From NCBI GenBank assembly GCA_003511165.1, contig DOJW01000004.1:140038-204037 (forward strand): a stretch of DNA of 64,000 nt. The letters are read 5' to 3'. A model generated the notes under the pieces. It saw nothing but the letters and a program-made list of their open reading frames with translations. It was not told the DNA's origin and made no database searches. The translations under genes were made by a program, and so were the position numbers. This DNA is from Candidatus Dependentiae bacterium. Its GTDB lineage: Bacteria > Babelota > Babeliae > Babelales > UBA12411. Shown in pieces: positions 53,096 to 61,495 of the stretch; the stretch's first letter is position 1; the number at the start of each line of letters is the position of its first letter.

Positions 53096-54508
53096 TTAAA
53101 ACTTCGAAATTTCTTCAAAATCATCAAAGTGTATTTTTTTCGTGCCTAATATTTGATAATTTTCATGCCCTTTTCCAAGTAGCGCGATTACAGTATTTTT
53201 GTTTGATTTAGATGCTGTTATTTCTATCGCTTTTTTACGGTCTGGTTCTATAGTTAATTTTATTAGTCCTTCTATTCCTGGTAATATCTCACTAATGATA
53301 TTTTGAGGATCTTCTGTTCTTGGATTGTCATTTGTGATTATGACTTCATCTGCATATTTAGCTGTAATTTGTCCCATCATCGGTCGCTTGGTTCTGTCAC
53401 GATCTCCGCCGCATCCAAATAGGACTATCAAGTGTTTTGATAGAGGACGAAGCGCTTTTAGGACTGCTTCAAAAGATGAAGGATTATGTGCATAATCGAC
53501 GAATGCAAAAGCTCCATTTTTTAAAATATGTTTTTGTAGTCTGCCTGGTACGCCCTTAAAATCTTCAAAGATATTTAACTGTAAGTTTTTGTTGATAGTG
53601 AATCCTACAAGAGTTGCCATTAACATATTGTAGGCATTAAATTCGCCAAAAAGTTGCGGTGATAATAATTCTTTATGATCGATTGATACCTTAAGTCCGG
53701 CAAGTGAGTTTTGTAGAATTGTAAACTGATGAAAATTTGAAAAATTTTGTTTTTTTTGTCCGTAGGTGTTGACTGAAAATTTATTCTTTTTTGTGTTTAA
53801 CATAATTGCCAATTTTTCACCAAAAGTATCATCAGTATTTATTATGGCATGACCATTTTGTTTTATTTGATTAAAGAGTATAGATTTCGCTTCAAAATAA
53901 TCATTCAAATCTTTATAAAAATCCATATGTTCTGGTGCGAGATTGGTAAAACATGCAATATCAAACTCTACACCGTAAATGCGATCAAGGCTTAATGCAT
54001 GTGAAGATACTTCCATAACTACATAATCGACATTATTTGTAACACATTCATGGAAAAATGCATGTAGCATATCAGCGTTTAATGTTGTAAGCGGACTTTG
54101 GACTTCGCTATGTAAAATTTTGTTTTTGATTGAACCTAAAAGAGCGGTTTTGAAACCAATTTTTTGTAATAAATGTTCTATTAAAAAAGTTGTAGTTGTT
54201 TTACCTTTTGTTCCTGTTACACCAATTAACTTTAATTTTTTATGAGGATTACCTAGTCTTTCGCTTGCAATAAGCGCGAGTGATTTGCGTGTATTTTCTA
54301 CTGGTAAAAATTTAATAGAGGGATATTTGGAGGAAATTTTTGAAATATCTCTAGATTGATCAAAAACTATTTCTTTTGCACCTTTTTTAATAGCATCTTC
54401 TATAAAGTCAAAACCATCAGTTTTAAAACCTTTGATTGCTACAAAAGTTGAATTTTTACCTACAAAATCTGTATGACATGTTACTAATAAATTTTTAAAA
54501 TCTAACAC
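53096..54508 (-). CDS. murE: UDP-MurNAc-tripeptide synthetase (meso-DAP type)
   Basis: Adds the third amino acid to the peptidoglycan stem peptide. Motifs: ATP loop GVTGTKGKTTTT (about residues 96-106), the central domain with VVMEVSSHALSLDR and FTNLAPEHMDFY, FVDYAHNPSSFE, and GCGGDRDRTKRPMM. The specificity motif is DNPR, which marks the meso-diaminopimelate enzyme rather than the lysine enzyme. Length is 470 aa. GTG start with AAGGA upstream. Divergent from ruvX with about 98 nt between, where promoters for both must lie. Confidence 0.95.
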   Translation of the reverse strand: MLDFKNLLVTCHTDFVGKNSTFVAIKGFKTDGFDFIEDAIKKGAKEIVFDQSRDISKISSKYPSIKFLPVENTRKSLALIASERLGNPHKKLKLIGVTGTKGKTTTTFLIEHLLQKIGFKTALLGSIKNKILHSEVQSPLTTLNADMLHAFFHECVTNNVDYVVMEVSSHALSLDRIYGVEFDIACFTNLAPEHMDFYKDLNDYFEAKSILFNQIKQNGHAIINTDDTFGEKLAIMLNTKKNKFSVNTYGQKKQNFSNFHQFTILQNSLAGLKVSIDHKELLSPQLFGEFNAYNMLMATLVGFTINKNLQLNIFEDFKGVPGRLQKHILKNGAFAFVDYAHNPSSFEAVLKALRPLSKHLIVLFGCGGDRDRTKRPMMGQITAKYADEVIITNDNPRTEDPQNIISEILPGIEGLIKLTIEPDRKKAIEITASKSNKNTVIALLGKGHENYQILGTKKIHFDDFEEISKF

Positions 54509-54606
54509 TTAATAATCCTTTTATTTAAAATATTAATGATTTTATATCATGATATACTATTTAAGTAGTATAAAATTACAAAGAAACAAAAACAGCAGTA
54601 AATTAT

Positions 54607-55029
54607 ATGAAAACTTTAGCGCTAGATATTGGTGATAAATGGGTAGGATCTGCTCTTTCAGATGCTATCGGTTTGACATGCAAGCCTTACAAAACTGTAT
54701 CAATAGAAATGTTAAATAAATTTTTAGAAGAGGCTTTGAAAACAGAGCCTATATCAACGGTAGTTGTTGGCTATCCTAAAACATTAAAAGGAAATGAAAG
54801 CGATCAAACGAAAAAGACGGTGCAAGTGAAAGAGAAATTGGAGACAATATTTGCGCAAATTAATGGACGAGAAATTAAGTGGGTTTTGTGGGATGAGCGT
54901 CTTAGTAGTAAAAGAGCTGGCAGCATAGAAGGAAGAAAAAAAGGGGTAGATGATAAATTAAAAGAACATTCTATAGCAGCAGCATTTATACTGCAGACGT
55001 TTTTAGATTTTAAATCACTTTCTTTTTAA
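54607..55029 (+). CDS. ruvX: Putative pre-16S rRNA nuclease / Holliday junction resolvase YqgF
   Basis: RNase H-fold nuclease of the YqgF/RuvX family, involved in 16S rRNA 5' processing. The 140-aa protein has the N-terminal LALDIGDKWVGSALSDAIG strand with catalytic Asp, the VVGYPKTLKGNESDQT loop (usual VGLPLNMDGSEGPQ), WDERLSSKRA with Glu and Arg, and the C-terminal DDKLKEHSIAAAFILQTFLD helix with the last Asp. Here His replaces the usual Asp in the VID/HSI segment; otherwise motifs are intact. Confidence 0.9.
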   Translation: MKTLALDIGDKWVGSALSDAIGLTCKPYKTVSIEMLNKFLEEALKTEPISTVVVGYPKTLKGNESDQTKKTVQVKEKLETIFAQINGREIKWVLWDERLSSKRAGSIEGRKKGVDDKLKEHSIAAAFILQTFLDFKSLSF

Positions 55030-55184
55030 ATTTAAAAATTTTTTTGTAAATATTACATTGGAAAATTCGATAATAATATTGTTTTTTTAGATTCATTTAA
55101 AATTTGCTCTTTTAAAACTAGAAAAAAATATTTACAATTAAAAAAAGGACTGTTCAAAAAACCGGTTTTGGGAGAGAGGGTAGT

Positions 55185-55370
55185 ATGAAGTGTCCTAAGT
55201 GTGGAGGTTTGCTTATAACACAATCATTCTTCAGCCATTTTATAAATTTTGAGGGATGGCGGTGTTTGAATTGTGGAAAGATAATCGAGAAAAAAGAAAA
55301 AACATTAAAAGAAGATGCTTTCAGTTTGTTTTATCAAAGGCAAAAAAGTAAGTATCGCGATGATAACTAA
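55185..55370 (+). CDS. Small zinc-ribbon protein, 61 aa
   Basis: Two CxxC knuckles (CPKCGG at residues 3-6 and CLNCGK about 28-31) form one zinc ribbon, followed by a Lys/Glu-rich tail (KIIEKKEKTLKED) and an aromatic-basic end. No specific family. GAGAGGG precedes the ATG and tsaB starts five nt after the stop, so it is likely co-transcribed with tsaB. A short perfect palindrome (AAAACCGGTTTT, 55157-55168) lies just upstream and may affect transcription or translation. Confidence 0.75.
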   Translation: MKCPKCGGLLITQSFFSHFINFEGWRCLNCGKIIEKKEKTLKEDAFSLFYQRQKSKYRDDN

Positions 55371-55375
55371 AATTA

Positions 55376-56089
55376 ATGAAAACAAATTTTATTAGCGTTC
55401 AAGGTAGTTATAAAAGTTTAGAAATAAGTTTATTTTTAGATTCTAAACTGTGTTGCTGTATACAAAAAGATGATATCAAAGCAAGTTCTCTTTTTTTCTC
55501 TTTAGTTGATCAAATATTAAAAGAAAATCTAACATCTTTGTCGGATATTAGTTTTATTGCCGCCGACATTGGACCTGGGTCTTTCACCGCGTTGCGAGTC
55601 ATAATAAGTTCTTTAAATTCTATATCTTTTTCAAGTAATATTTCGCTGATTGGCGTTGATGGTTTAGATGCTCTGGCTACGGAATGTTTAGAGAAACATG
55701 ATTTACAACAAGATGTTTTGATAATTCCAATTTTGAACGCTTTTAATGGCGATATTTTTTTCGGGGGTTACCAGATAAATTCAAATAATGAGATTTCTTG
55801 TAAAGTAGAAAAAGGATACAAAAACATTGAACAGTTTTTGCTATTTTTAAAAGAAAGTTTTCCTCAAAATAAATTTTTGTTTTGCGGAAATGGAGTAGAA
55901 ATTTTTAAAGAACAAATTTCAAATGTTTTAGAGAATAAGGCTATTTTACAGCAGCAAAATATTGATGTTGCTAGTTCTAAAGTTATTGGGGAAATTGCTT
56001 TGAAGCGATGGATAAACAAAGAAGGTATTAGCACACAACTTTTGCCTCTTTACTTAAAAATTCAAAATTATAAACCTAAATATATGTAG
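55376..56089 (+). CDS. tsaB: tRNA threonylcarbamoyladenosine biosynthesis protein TsaB
   Basis: TsaB is the inactive partner that scaffolds TsaD in making t6A37 on ANN-decoding tRNAs. The ASKHA-fold N-terminal half is recognisable: the SDISFIAADIGPGSFTALRVIISSLNSISF segment (family GPGSFTGLRIG) and LIGVDGLDALA; the divergent C-terminal half is present to give 237 aa. The usual N-terminal ILAIDTS is weak here (FISVQGSYKSLEISLF). It is two nt upstream of the next gene. Confidence 0.88.
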   Translation: MKTNFISVQGSYKSLEISLFLDSKLCCCIQKDDIKASSLFFSLVDQILKENLTSLSDISFIAADIGPGSFTALRVIISSLNSISFSSNISLIGVDGLDALATECLEKHDLQQDVLIIPILNAFNGDIFFGGYQINSNNEISCKVEKGYKNIEQFLLFLKESFPQNKFLFCGNGVEIFKEQISNVLENKAILQQQNIDVASSKVIGEIALKRWINKEGISTQLLPLYLKIQNYKPKYM

Positions 56090-56091
56090 AT

Positions 56092-56595
56092 ATGATTTCA
56101 TTTATTCTTTTTTTAATGGATTTAATAGCTCTTTCAATTTTTGATCAATGGATTTTCAATTTTTTGCTTGTTGGATTTATCATTAACCAACTAAAAAAAG
56201 ATTATAAAATTGGTTTTTTTGGAAGAATCAATTTTTATATAATTTTTCTGCTTTTAGAAGATTTTATTCAAAACGATCGTTTTGGTTTGGCTTTTTCTTA
56301 TATTATTCCAATAATTTTGCTTGCTTATTTAATAAGATTGGTGTTTTTAATATATTTCAATGTTTTTCATTATATTTTGCTGGTTTTAGCACTTTTTATA
56401 GAAATTTTTTTAGTGAAACAGTGCATTCTTCATAAAATGGTTCCTTGGTATTCGACAATGTATGTTTTATCTATTAACATAATTTCAATGTGTGTTTTTT
56501 TGATATTTAGAAATTTTATACGTAAACAGGGTAATCGCTTTTTGTCAGGCAAAAACTTGGCGAAGAGAGGAAAGTCCGGACTCCAAACAGGATAG
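56092..56595 (+). CDS. Polytopic membrane protein of unknown function; 3' end overlaps rnpB
   Basis: A 167-aa protein with about five hydrophobic helices and few charged residues (for example FILFLMDLIALSIF, FNFLLVGFIINQL, FGLAFSYIIPIILLAYLIRLVFLIYF, YILLVLALFIEIFLV, YVLSINIISMCVFLIF). The topology recalls MreD-like rod-shape proteins, but I see no diagnostic motif. It follows tsaB by two nt. The frame has no stop before 56593, so its last 25 codons (56521-56595) lie inside the RNase P RNA gene, including the invariant GAGGAAAGTCCGGACTCC element. The C-terminal residues KQGNRFLSGKNLAKRGKSGLQTG are therefore dictated by RNA structure. Confidence 0.7.
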   Translation: MISFILFLMDLIALSIFDQWIFNFLLVGFIINQLKKDYKIGFFGRINFYIIFLLLEDFIQNDRFGLAFSYIIPIILLAYLIRLVFLIYFNVFHYILLVLALFIEIFLVKQCILHKMVPWYSTMYVLSINIISMCVFLIFRNFIRKQGNRFLSGKNLAKRGKSGLQTG

Positions 56596-56876
56596 GCGCC
56601 TTAGGAGATTTTTCAACTAAGGGAGGAGTAATCCTACGGAAAGTGCCACAGAAAATATACCGCCCAATTTATTTTGGGTAAGGGTGAAAACGTGTGGTAA
56701 GAGCGCACGGTCAAATGCAGTGATGTGTTTGTTACGGTAAACCCAGCCTGGAGCAAGACAAAATAAGTAGGTCAAAGTTTCCTGTTCTTACTGTTACCTA
56801 TGGGTATGTCGCTTAGATAGATGGTTACCACATTTTGATCAAACAAAATGTACAGAATCCGGCTTACATGTTTACG
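56521..56876 (+). ncRNA. rnpB: RNase P RNA, bacterial type
   Basis: Catalytic RNA that trims tRNA 5' leaders. Conserved elements in order: GAGGAAAGTCCGGACTCC (56566-56584), ACAGAAAATATACCGCC (56648-56664), GGTAAGGGTGAAAACGTG with GGTAAGAGCGCAC, TACGGTAAACCC, AGATAGATGGTTACCAC, and ACAGAATCCGGCTTA near the 3' end. The terminal helix P1 is CGTAAACA (56521) with TGTTTACG (ends 56876), followed by TTTTTTATTTTT, which would terminate transcription. The 5' end overlaps the upstream membrane-protein gene by 75 nt, so its promoter must lie inside that gene or it is cut from the operon transcript. Confidence 0.96.
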
Positions 56877-56900
56877 TTTTTTATTTTTGGATGAATAAAT

Positions 56901-57614
56901 ATGATACGTTTTAAGAATTTAAATGGTTATATCTGGTTTCTTCCCTTTGTTGCCTTTTTGTTAGGGTATAGTGGCTTGCGACTTCTTTTGCACAAAAAGC
57001 AAATCTCTACACCTTCGGTTGTAGGTAAAAGTATCCAAGAAGCTTTAGCTATTTTATCTGAAAACGGTTTAAATATGCGTCTTTTGAAAGAAGTTGAAGG
57101 TTCAGATTTTAAACAAGGAATTGTTTTAGAGCAGCAACCAGCACCTGGAATGTTCGTTCAGTTAAATAATTCAATTTTTATTTCTATTGCTAAAACACAT
57201 CGAACTTCTACAAGTCCAAATTTCTTGGGTGCAAATATATCTGACGTACAATCAAAACTAAACGAGCTTGGTATCAAATATCGTCTTATAGCTTCTCCCT
57301 CAATTTATCCAAAAGATTCTTGCTTTGCTCAATTTCCATCCCCAAATGAAAGAATTGAAAGTAAGGAAATGATTCTTTACATTTCTTTGGGTAGTAATCC
57401 AGTTGTTATTATTCCAAATTTTAAAAACAGCAAGCTTTCAGATATTGAAGATTTTGCTCAAAAAAATGATGTTTCTTTAAATGTTGTTTTCAAAAGTGAA
57501 GAATCAAGATTTGAAAAAGAAAAGTTGTTTGTTATCGATCAAAAGCCAATGGCTGGTTCAATTGTCGATCTAAGCAAAAAATTATATTTGCAGATAATGG
57601 TAGACGTTCAATAA
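56901..57614 (+). CDS. Membrane-anchored PASTA-domain protein
   Basis: PASTA domains bind peptidoglycan fragments and are usually attached to Ser/Thr kinases or PBPs. This 237-aa protein has only a short cytoplasmic start, one transmembrane helix (about 11-29, IWFLPFVAFLLGYSGLRLLL), and three PASTA repeats (about 37-103 with TPSVVGKSIQEALAILSENGL; 106-172 with SPNFLGANISDVQSKLNELGI; 173-237 with IPNFKNSKLSDIEDFAQKND). Each has the typical P-x-(V/F)-x-G ... A/L-x-x-x-L pattern and a Q-x-P-x-P/A-G turn. No kinase or PBP domain is present. It begins 24 nt after rnpB and may use a promoter in or after the RNA. Confidence 0.88.
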   Translation: MIRFKNLNGYIWFLPFVAFLLGYSGLRLLLHKKQISTPSVVGKSIQEALAILSENGLNMRLLKEVEGSDFKQGIVLEQQPAPGMFVQLNNSIFISIAKTHRTSTSPNFLGANISDVQSKLNELGIKYRLIASPSIYPKDSCFAQFPSPNERIESKEMILYISLGSNPVVIIPNFKNSKLSDIEDFAQKNDVSLNVVFKSEESRFEKEKLFVIDQKPMAGSIVDLSKKLYLQIMVDVQ

Positions 57615-57697
57615 AACACACCGTTTGACTTCAAAATATTTTTAATGTAAACATAGCTTATGTTTATTTTAAGGATTCTTTCAAAAAAGAGGTTTTT

Positions 57698-57817
57698 ATG
57701 AAAGAAAAATGTCCGAATTTATCGTTTTTAAATAAATTTTCAATTTATAACCAAAGTTTATCTTTTGGTTTTTCCTTTATTTCTTCTTTAATTTTGAATT
57801 CTTGGCTTTGGGCTTAA
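57698..57817 (+). CDS. Short ORF, 39 aa, possible Trp leader peptide
   Basis: Starts with ATG seven nt after an AAAAGAGG ribosome site and ends NSWLWA-stop, so two Trp codons (57803-57805 and 57809-57811) fall just before the stop. The sequence is otherwise Ser/Phe/Leu-rich with no family. Its last codons form part of a hairpin followed by a T-run. It lies in the 327-bp leader of an ABC importer. It may be a Trp-responsive leader peptide or a degraded small gene; I cannot distinguish these by eye. Confidence 0.45.
   Translation: MKEKCPNLSFLNKFSIYNQSLSFGFSFISSLILNSWLWA
57749..57774 (+). promoter_or_regulatory. Upstream hairpin in the ABC-importer leader
   Basis: AACCAAAG (57749-57756) pairs with CTTTTGGTT (57762-57770) around a short loop and is followed by TTT. 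It lies inside the 39-aa ORF and could be an alternative structure of an attenuator. Confidence 0.4.
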
Positions 57818-57836
57818 GCCCTCAATATCTTTTTTT
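57810..57836 (+). terminator. Candidate attenuator hairpin before the ABC importer
   Basis: GGGC-TTAA-GCCC (57810-57821), extensible by TT/CAA, spans the leader ORF stop codon, and seven T follow at 57830-57836 after an 8-nt spacer. The spacer is longer than ideal, so termination may be inefficient. Confidence 0.4.
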
Positions 57837-57941
57837 ATCACATTACATTTTTTAGTTTATTCAACCGTTGATGGTTTTGTTTTAACTGCAGATTATGCGG
57901 TTAGATCTCTATTTTTGATTTTTAATTTATAAGGAAAACTT

Positions 57942-58934
57942 ATGAAAAAGTTATATTTAAGTCTGTTTTTTAATGTCGTTGTTGTTTCTTGTGCAATTTT
58001 ATTTGTTAATTTGAATTCGCAGTTTTCAAGTGAATCCGCAAATAAACGTAAAATTGCGATTTTACTTCCAGTTTCTCACCCATCTCTTGAAAAAATAAAA
58101 CAAGGTTTTATTGACAGTATCAAGCAGGCTAATTGCGGAGAATTTTCATTTGATGTTTTTAACGGAAATGGAAATCGCTCGCTTATGATGATGCAGGCTA
58201 AACAAGTTATTAGTGAAAAATATGATTTGATTGTACCGATTACAACTGTTACCGCGCAACTTGTGAAAGAATTTTCTGCAAAAATTAATAAAAATGTACC
58301 TGTTGTTTATAGTGGTGTTAGCTATCCTTTGCACGCAGGAATCATTAAGTCTATAGAAAATTCAGGAAATAATTTTACTGGGGTTTTCGATTCTGTTCCA
58401 AATGATAAACAAATTGAATATTTACTTGCGTTAAAACCGGATGTTAAAAATATTTTACTTGTTTACCATCCTGATTTGGAAGATCAAAAAAATGAAATAC
58501 AGCAGATTACAAATGCAAAAAATTTGAATTTAAAATTGTTAAAAGTTTTTAGTCCTAATGAAATTTTTGAAAAAATTTCTAGTGCGCTGCATGAAGTAGA
58601 TGTTGTTTTTGTTTTGAAAGATAACACGGTTGTTTCTGCAATTGATGCATTAATAAAATTGTGCAACCGCAACAATATAACCTTGCTTGTTTCGGATCTT
58701 GATTCTGTCGAAAAAGGTGCGGCTATTGGATTTGGTGTTTCTGAATATAATATTGGTGTTTCGACTGCCAAAAAAGCTGTTGAAATCTTGCAAAAAGGTA
58801 AAAAACCATCACAGATACCAAGTAGCCTTGCTGAAGGTTTCAAATTAAAAATAAATTCTAAAGTTGCTGCACAGCAAGGTCTTGTTTTAGATGCAAAACT
58901 GTTTTTGCTTATGCAAAATAGCGAAATAATTTAA
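57942..58934 (+). CDS. ABC transporter substrate-binding protein, TrpX-like (COG2984) family
   Basis: Periplasmic binding protein of the uncharacterised/TrpX group, related to type I periplasmic-binding folds. The N-terminus is a signal peptide with a lipobox-like VVSC. The mature protein begins the RKIAILLPVSHPSLEKIKQGFIDSI strand typical of COG2984, followed by IVPITTVTAQLVKEFSAKINKNVPVVYSGVSYP and NNFTGVFDSVPNDKQIEYL, then KNILLVYHPDLEDQKN and the C-terminal lobe. Length 330 aa is typical. It is first in a three-gene importer. Some relatives carry tryptophan or other aromatic amino acids; the substrate here is not proven. Confidence 0.88.
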   Translation: MKKLYLSLFFNVVVVSCAILFVNLNSQFSSESANKRKIAILLPVSHPSLEKIKQGFIDSIKQANCGEFSFDVFNGNGNRSLMMMQAKQVISEKYDLIVPITTVTAQLVKEFSAKINKNVPVVYSGVSYPLHAGIIKSIENSGNNFTGVFDSVPNDKQIEYLLALKPDVKNILLVYHPDLEDQKNEIQQITNAKNLNLKLLKVFSPNEIFEKISSALHEVDVVFVLKDNTVVSAIDALIKLCNRNNITLLVSDLDSVEKGAAIGFGVSEYNIGVSTAKKAVEILQKGKKPSQIPSSLAEGFKLKINSKVAAQQGLVLDAKLFLLMQNSEII

Positions 58935-58949
58935 AAGGGGAGTTAAATA

Positions 58950-59843
58950 ATGAATTTTTTAATGAATTTGATCGAGTTTTCTTTTCTATATTTTCCATTG
59001 ATGGTTGGAGGTTATATAAGCATTTCTTTAATGCGTCTTCCAGATTTGAGTATAGAAGCTGCGTATGTTTTCGGTGCCATTTTGGCATCGAAAACTGCTT
59101 TGATCTTTGGTGGCGAAAGTTTACTAAAATATCTGCTTGTAATATTTGCTAGTTTACTTGGGGGCGCGCTTGTAGGTTTTATTTCGAGTTCGCTTTCTAT
59201 TTTTTTAAAATTACCACATATGCTTTCTGCTATTTTGACTATCGGTATGTTTCAAGGAATAAATCAAATAGTGTTAGGTTGCAGCAATATTTCTTTGGCA
59301 TCTGTAGATCTAGTGATAAATAAAATAATAATTTTTCAAAATTACCCAGAATTTTTAGTTGGTTTTTTGATTTTTATGTTATTAATTTTGATTGGTTTTT
59401 TATTTTTTAAAACGTCGCTTGGATATTGTCTTGTTGTTTTTGGAATTAATGGCGAATTTTTTAGTTTTTATAATATTTCTAAAAAGTATGTTTATTTTGT
59501 AGGAATTATTTTGAGTAATGCGCTTGCAGGTCTTTCGGGTTTTTTGATTGTGCAGGCGAGTGGTTTTGTTGATATTGGTATGGGTAGCGGGATCGCGCTT
59601 TTATGCATTGCTGTTATTTTGTTTGGTAATTTTTTTAATCGATTCAAAAAAAGAGTTTCGATTTTTGTTCCTGTACTCGGGGTATGTAGTTACATTTTAC
59701 TCCAACAATTAATGATGCAATTTGGTTTTGATACGAAGTATTTTACTATGCTGCAGGCAATTTTGATTTTATGTTTTTTGTTTTTGAATCTGAAATTCAA
59801 TGAAGTTAATTTTAAAAAAATGTTAAATAATTTGGGGTTTTAG
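58950..59843 (+). CDS. ABC transporter permease, branched-chain/TrpY-like (COG4120) family
   Basis: Permease of the three-gene importer, of the LivH-like fold. The 297-aa protein has about eight hydrophobic helices and the family's MVGGYISISLMRLPDLSIEAAYVFGAILASK N-terminal motif (D-L-(S/T)-(I/V)-(D/E)-G-like), plus SNALAGLSGFLIVQASGFVDIGMGSGIALLCIAVILFGN. GGGGAG precedes the ATG. It is 15 nt after the binding-protein gene and two nt before the ATPase gene. Confidence 0.88.
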   Translation: MNFLMNLIEFSFLYFPLMVGGYISISLMRLPDLSIEAAYVFGAILASKTALIFGGESLLKYLLVIFASLLGGALVGFISSSLSIFLKLPHMLSAILTIGMFQGINQIVLGCSNISLASVDLVINKIIIFQNYPEFLVGFLIFMLLILIGFLFFKTSLGYCLVVFGINGEFFSFYNISKKYVYFVGIILSNALAGLSGFLIVQASGFVDIGMGSGIALLCIAVILFGNFFNRFKKRVSIFVPVLGVCSYILLQQLMMQFGFDTKYFTMLQAILILCFLFLNLKFNEVNFKKMLNNLGF

Positions 59844-59845
59844 TT

Positions 59846-60568
59846 ATGAAGTTCAAAATTGAAAATTTATATTTTAAATTCGCAGGGCAAATAAAATATT
59901 TTTTTGAAAATCAGCAGGTAGAATTTGAAACTGAAAAATTGAATTTTATCAAAGGTGCGAACGGCTCGGGTAAATCGACGTTGCTTAAAATTTTATTTGG
60001 AAAATTAAATTGTGGAGATGCTCTGAATGCAAGTTTTTATTTTGAGGAGCAGAAATATTTAGTAACAGATAAAAACTTTCCGTTATTTTTTAAAAAATAT
60101 ACGAAAATGGTTCCGCAAAATTTTGACCTGATGCTTGCAAAAGATATGACAGTAGAAGAAAATTTGAGGCTTGCAAATGTGGGTATGTTTCCAAAATTAG
60201 CAATGTTAAGCCAAAAAAAGTTTGATAATCATCTGTTTGATAAATTTAATTTAGATTTACAAAAAAAGGTTTCATTGCTTTCCGGAGGACAGCGGCAGAT
60301 TTTAGCGATCATTATGAGTTTGCAAAAGAGTTGTAAAATTTTATTGTTAGATGAGCCTAGCGCAGCGCTTGATGAACAAAATGTCGAAATGGTTTTTGCA
60401 TTTCTAAATTATTTAGCAATAACAAGCGATTTGATAATAACGGTTGTTTGCCACGATGCTGATGTGGTGAAAAAATACACTAAAGATTGTTATTTTGAGA
60501 TAAAAAAAGATAAATCGACAAATCAAAGTATTATTAAAAATGTTGAACTATTAAAAACAATATTTTAA
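59846..60568 (+). CDS. ABC transporter ATPase, partner of the COG2984/COG4120 importer
   Basis: ATP-binding subunit. Walker A GANGSGKSTLLKILFGK, Q-loop MVPQNFDLM, signature LLSGGQRQILAIIMS, Walker B ILLLDEPSAALDEQN and the switch His in VVCHDAD are all present. At 240 aa the chain is slightly short, with a shortened C-terminus. It starts two nt after the permease and ends the operon. A 141-bp spacer before the cyclase gene holds no gene. Confidence 0.92.
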   Translation: MKFKIENLYFKFAGQIKYFFENQQVEFETEKLNFIKGANGSGKSTLLKILFGKLNCGDALNASFYFEEQKYLVTDKNFPLFFKKYTKMVPQNFDLMLAKDMTVEENLRLANVGMFPKLAMLSQKKFDNHLFDKFNLDLQKKVSLLSGGQRQILAIIMSLQKSCKILLLDEPSAALDEQNVEMVFAFLNYLAITSDLIITVVCHDADVVKKYTKDCYFEIKKDKSTNQSIIKNVELLKTIF

Positions 60569-60709
60569 TTATTTTTTGTGATAAAAAATGAGAAAGTTAA
60601 AATTAATTCATCAGGATTTATTATCTTTGGGTAGTTTGTCTTGAAATCATTGAAAATACCTCTATTCTTCTAATAAATTAAAAATAATATATCGGTATGG
60701 GAGGGGTAA

Positions 60710-61480
60710 GTGAAAAAATTCTTATTTTTGTCTTTAATTATCTTTTTGCAGATTAAATTTATAATTCCAAATAAAAATGATTTTCAACTTAAATGTGAAA
60801 ATAAATTGGTATTTCAAAGTGCAGATTTATCTTTATTAAACTGTATGGTCGGTAAAGAAGCTACGCAAAATATTTTAAATAAAGATTGGGATGAACTTCG
60901 AAAAGGTAAATTGATAGAAGCTGCCGTGATTTTTTGTGATATTTGCAGTTTTACAGAGACTAGTGAAAAAATAGGGTCTAAGAATGTTTTGGCGCTTTTA
61001 AATTCTTATTTTAATGAGATGGTTGAGATTGTTAATAAGCATAAAGGAATTGTTAACAAATTTTTGGGTGACGGTCTTATGATTGTTTTTGAATTTGATG
61101 AAAAACAGTCTAAAGAAGAATTTATGAACAATATTATTCAATGTGCTATTCAAATGTGTGAAATAGCTACAATCGTAAAAATTCCTGACGGAAAATCAGT
61201 TTTAAATCGCTGTGGGATAAATTTTGGCAAAGTGATAGCTGGGGTGGTTGGTTCGGTTGATCGTTTTGAATATTCTTATGTTGGTGATGCTGTGAATATT
61301 GCAAGCAGGTTAGAAGGTTTAGCAAAAGATTTAAAACATAGAATATTGATATCAAAATCTATTTGTGATTTTTTATCTGTGGATTTAAAAAATAAGTTTA
61401 CAGATTTAGGAATGCATCAGCTGCGCGGTAAAAAGGTAGACGTACATCTTTTTGGTATGAATTTAGCAAATTCTGCTTAG
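60710..61480 (+). CDS. Exported class III adenylate cyclase-like protein
   Basis: A class III nucleotide cyclase with an N-terminal signal or single anchor. Start is GTG with a perfect GGGAGGGG ribosome site. Residues 1-20 (KKFLFLSLIIFLQIKFII) are a Sec-type signal with Lys first, so the rest should be outside the cytoplasm. The cyclase domain spans about 68-250: metal Asp77 (FCDICSF) and Asp121 (KFLGDGLM), Lys117 for the base, Ser189 in YSYVGDAVNIASR at the site of the second base-contact, and Asn196 and Arg200 for the transition state. The Lys/Ser pair favours ATP over GTP. It ends 15 nt before the convergent M23 gene. Confidence 0.88.
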   Translation: MKKFLFLSLIIFLQIKFIIPNKNDFQLKCENKLVFQSADLSLLNCMVGKEATQNILNKDWDELRKGKLIEAAVIFCDICSFTETSEKIGSKNVLALLNSYFNEMVEIVNKHKGIVNKFLGDGLMIVFEFDEKQSKEEFMNNIIQCAIQMCEIATIVKIPDGKSVLNRCGINFGKVIAGVVGSVDRFEYSYVGDAVNIASRLEGLAKDLKHRILISKSICDFLSVDLKNKFTDLGMHQLRGKKVDVHLFGMNLANSA

Positions 61481-61495
61481 CTCAAATTAGTTGGT

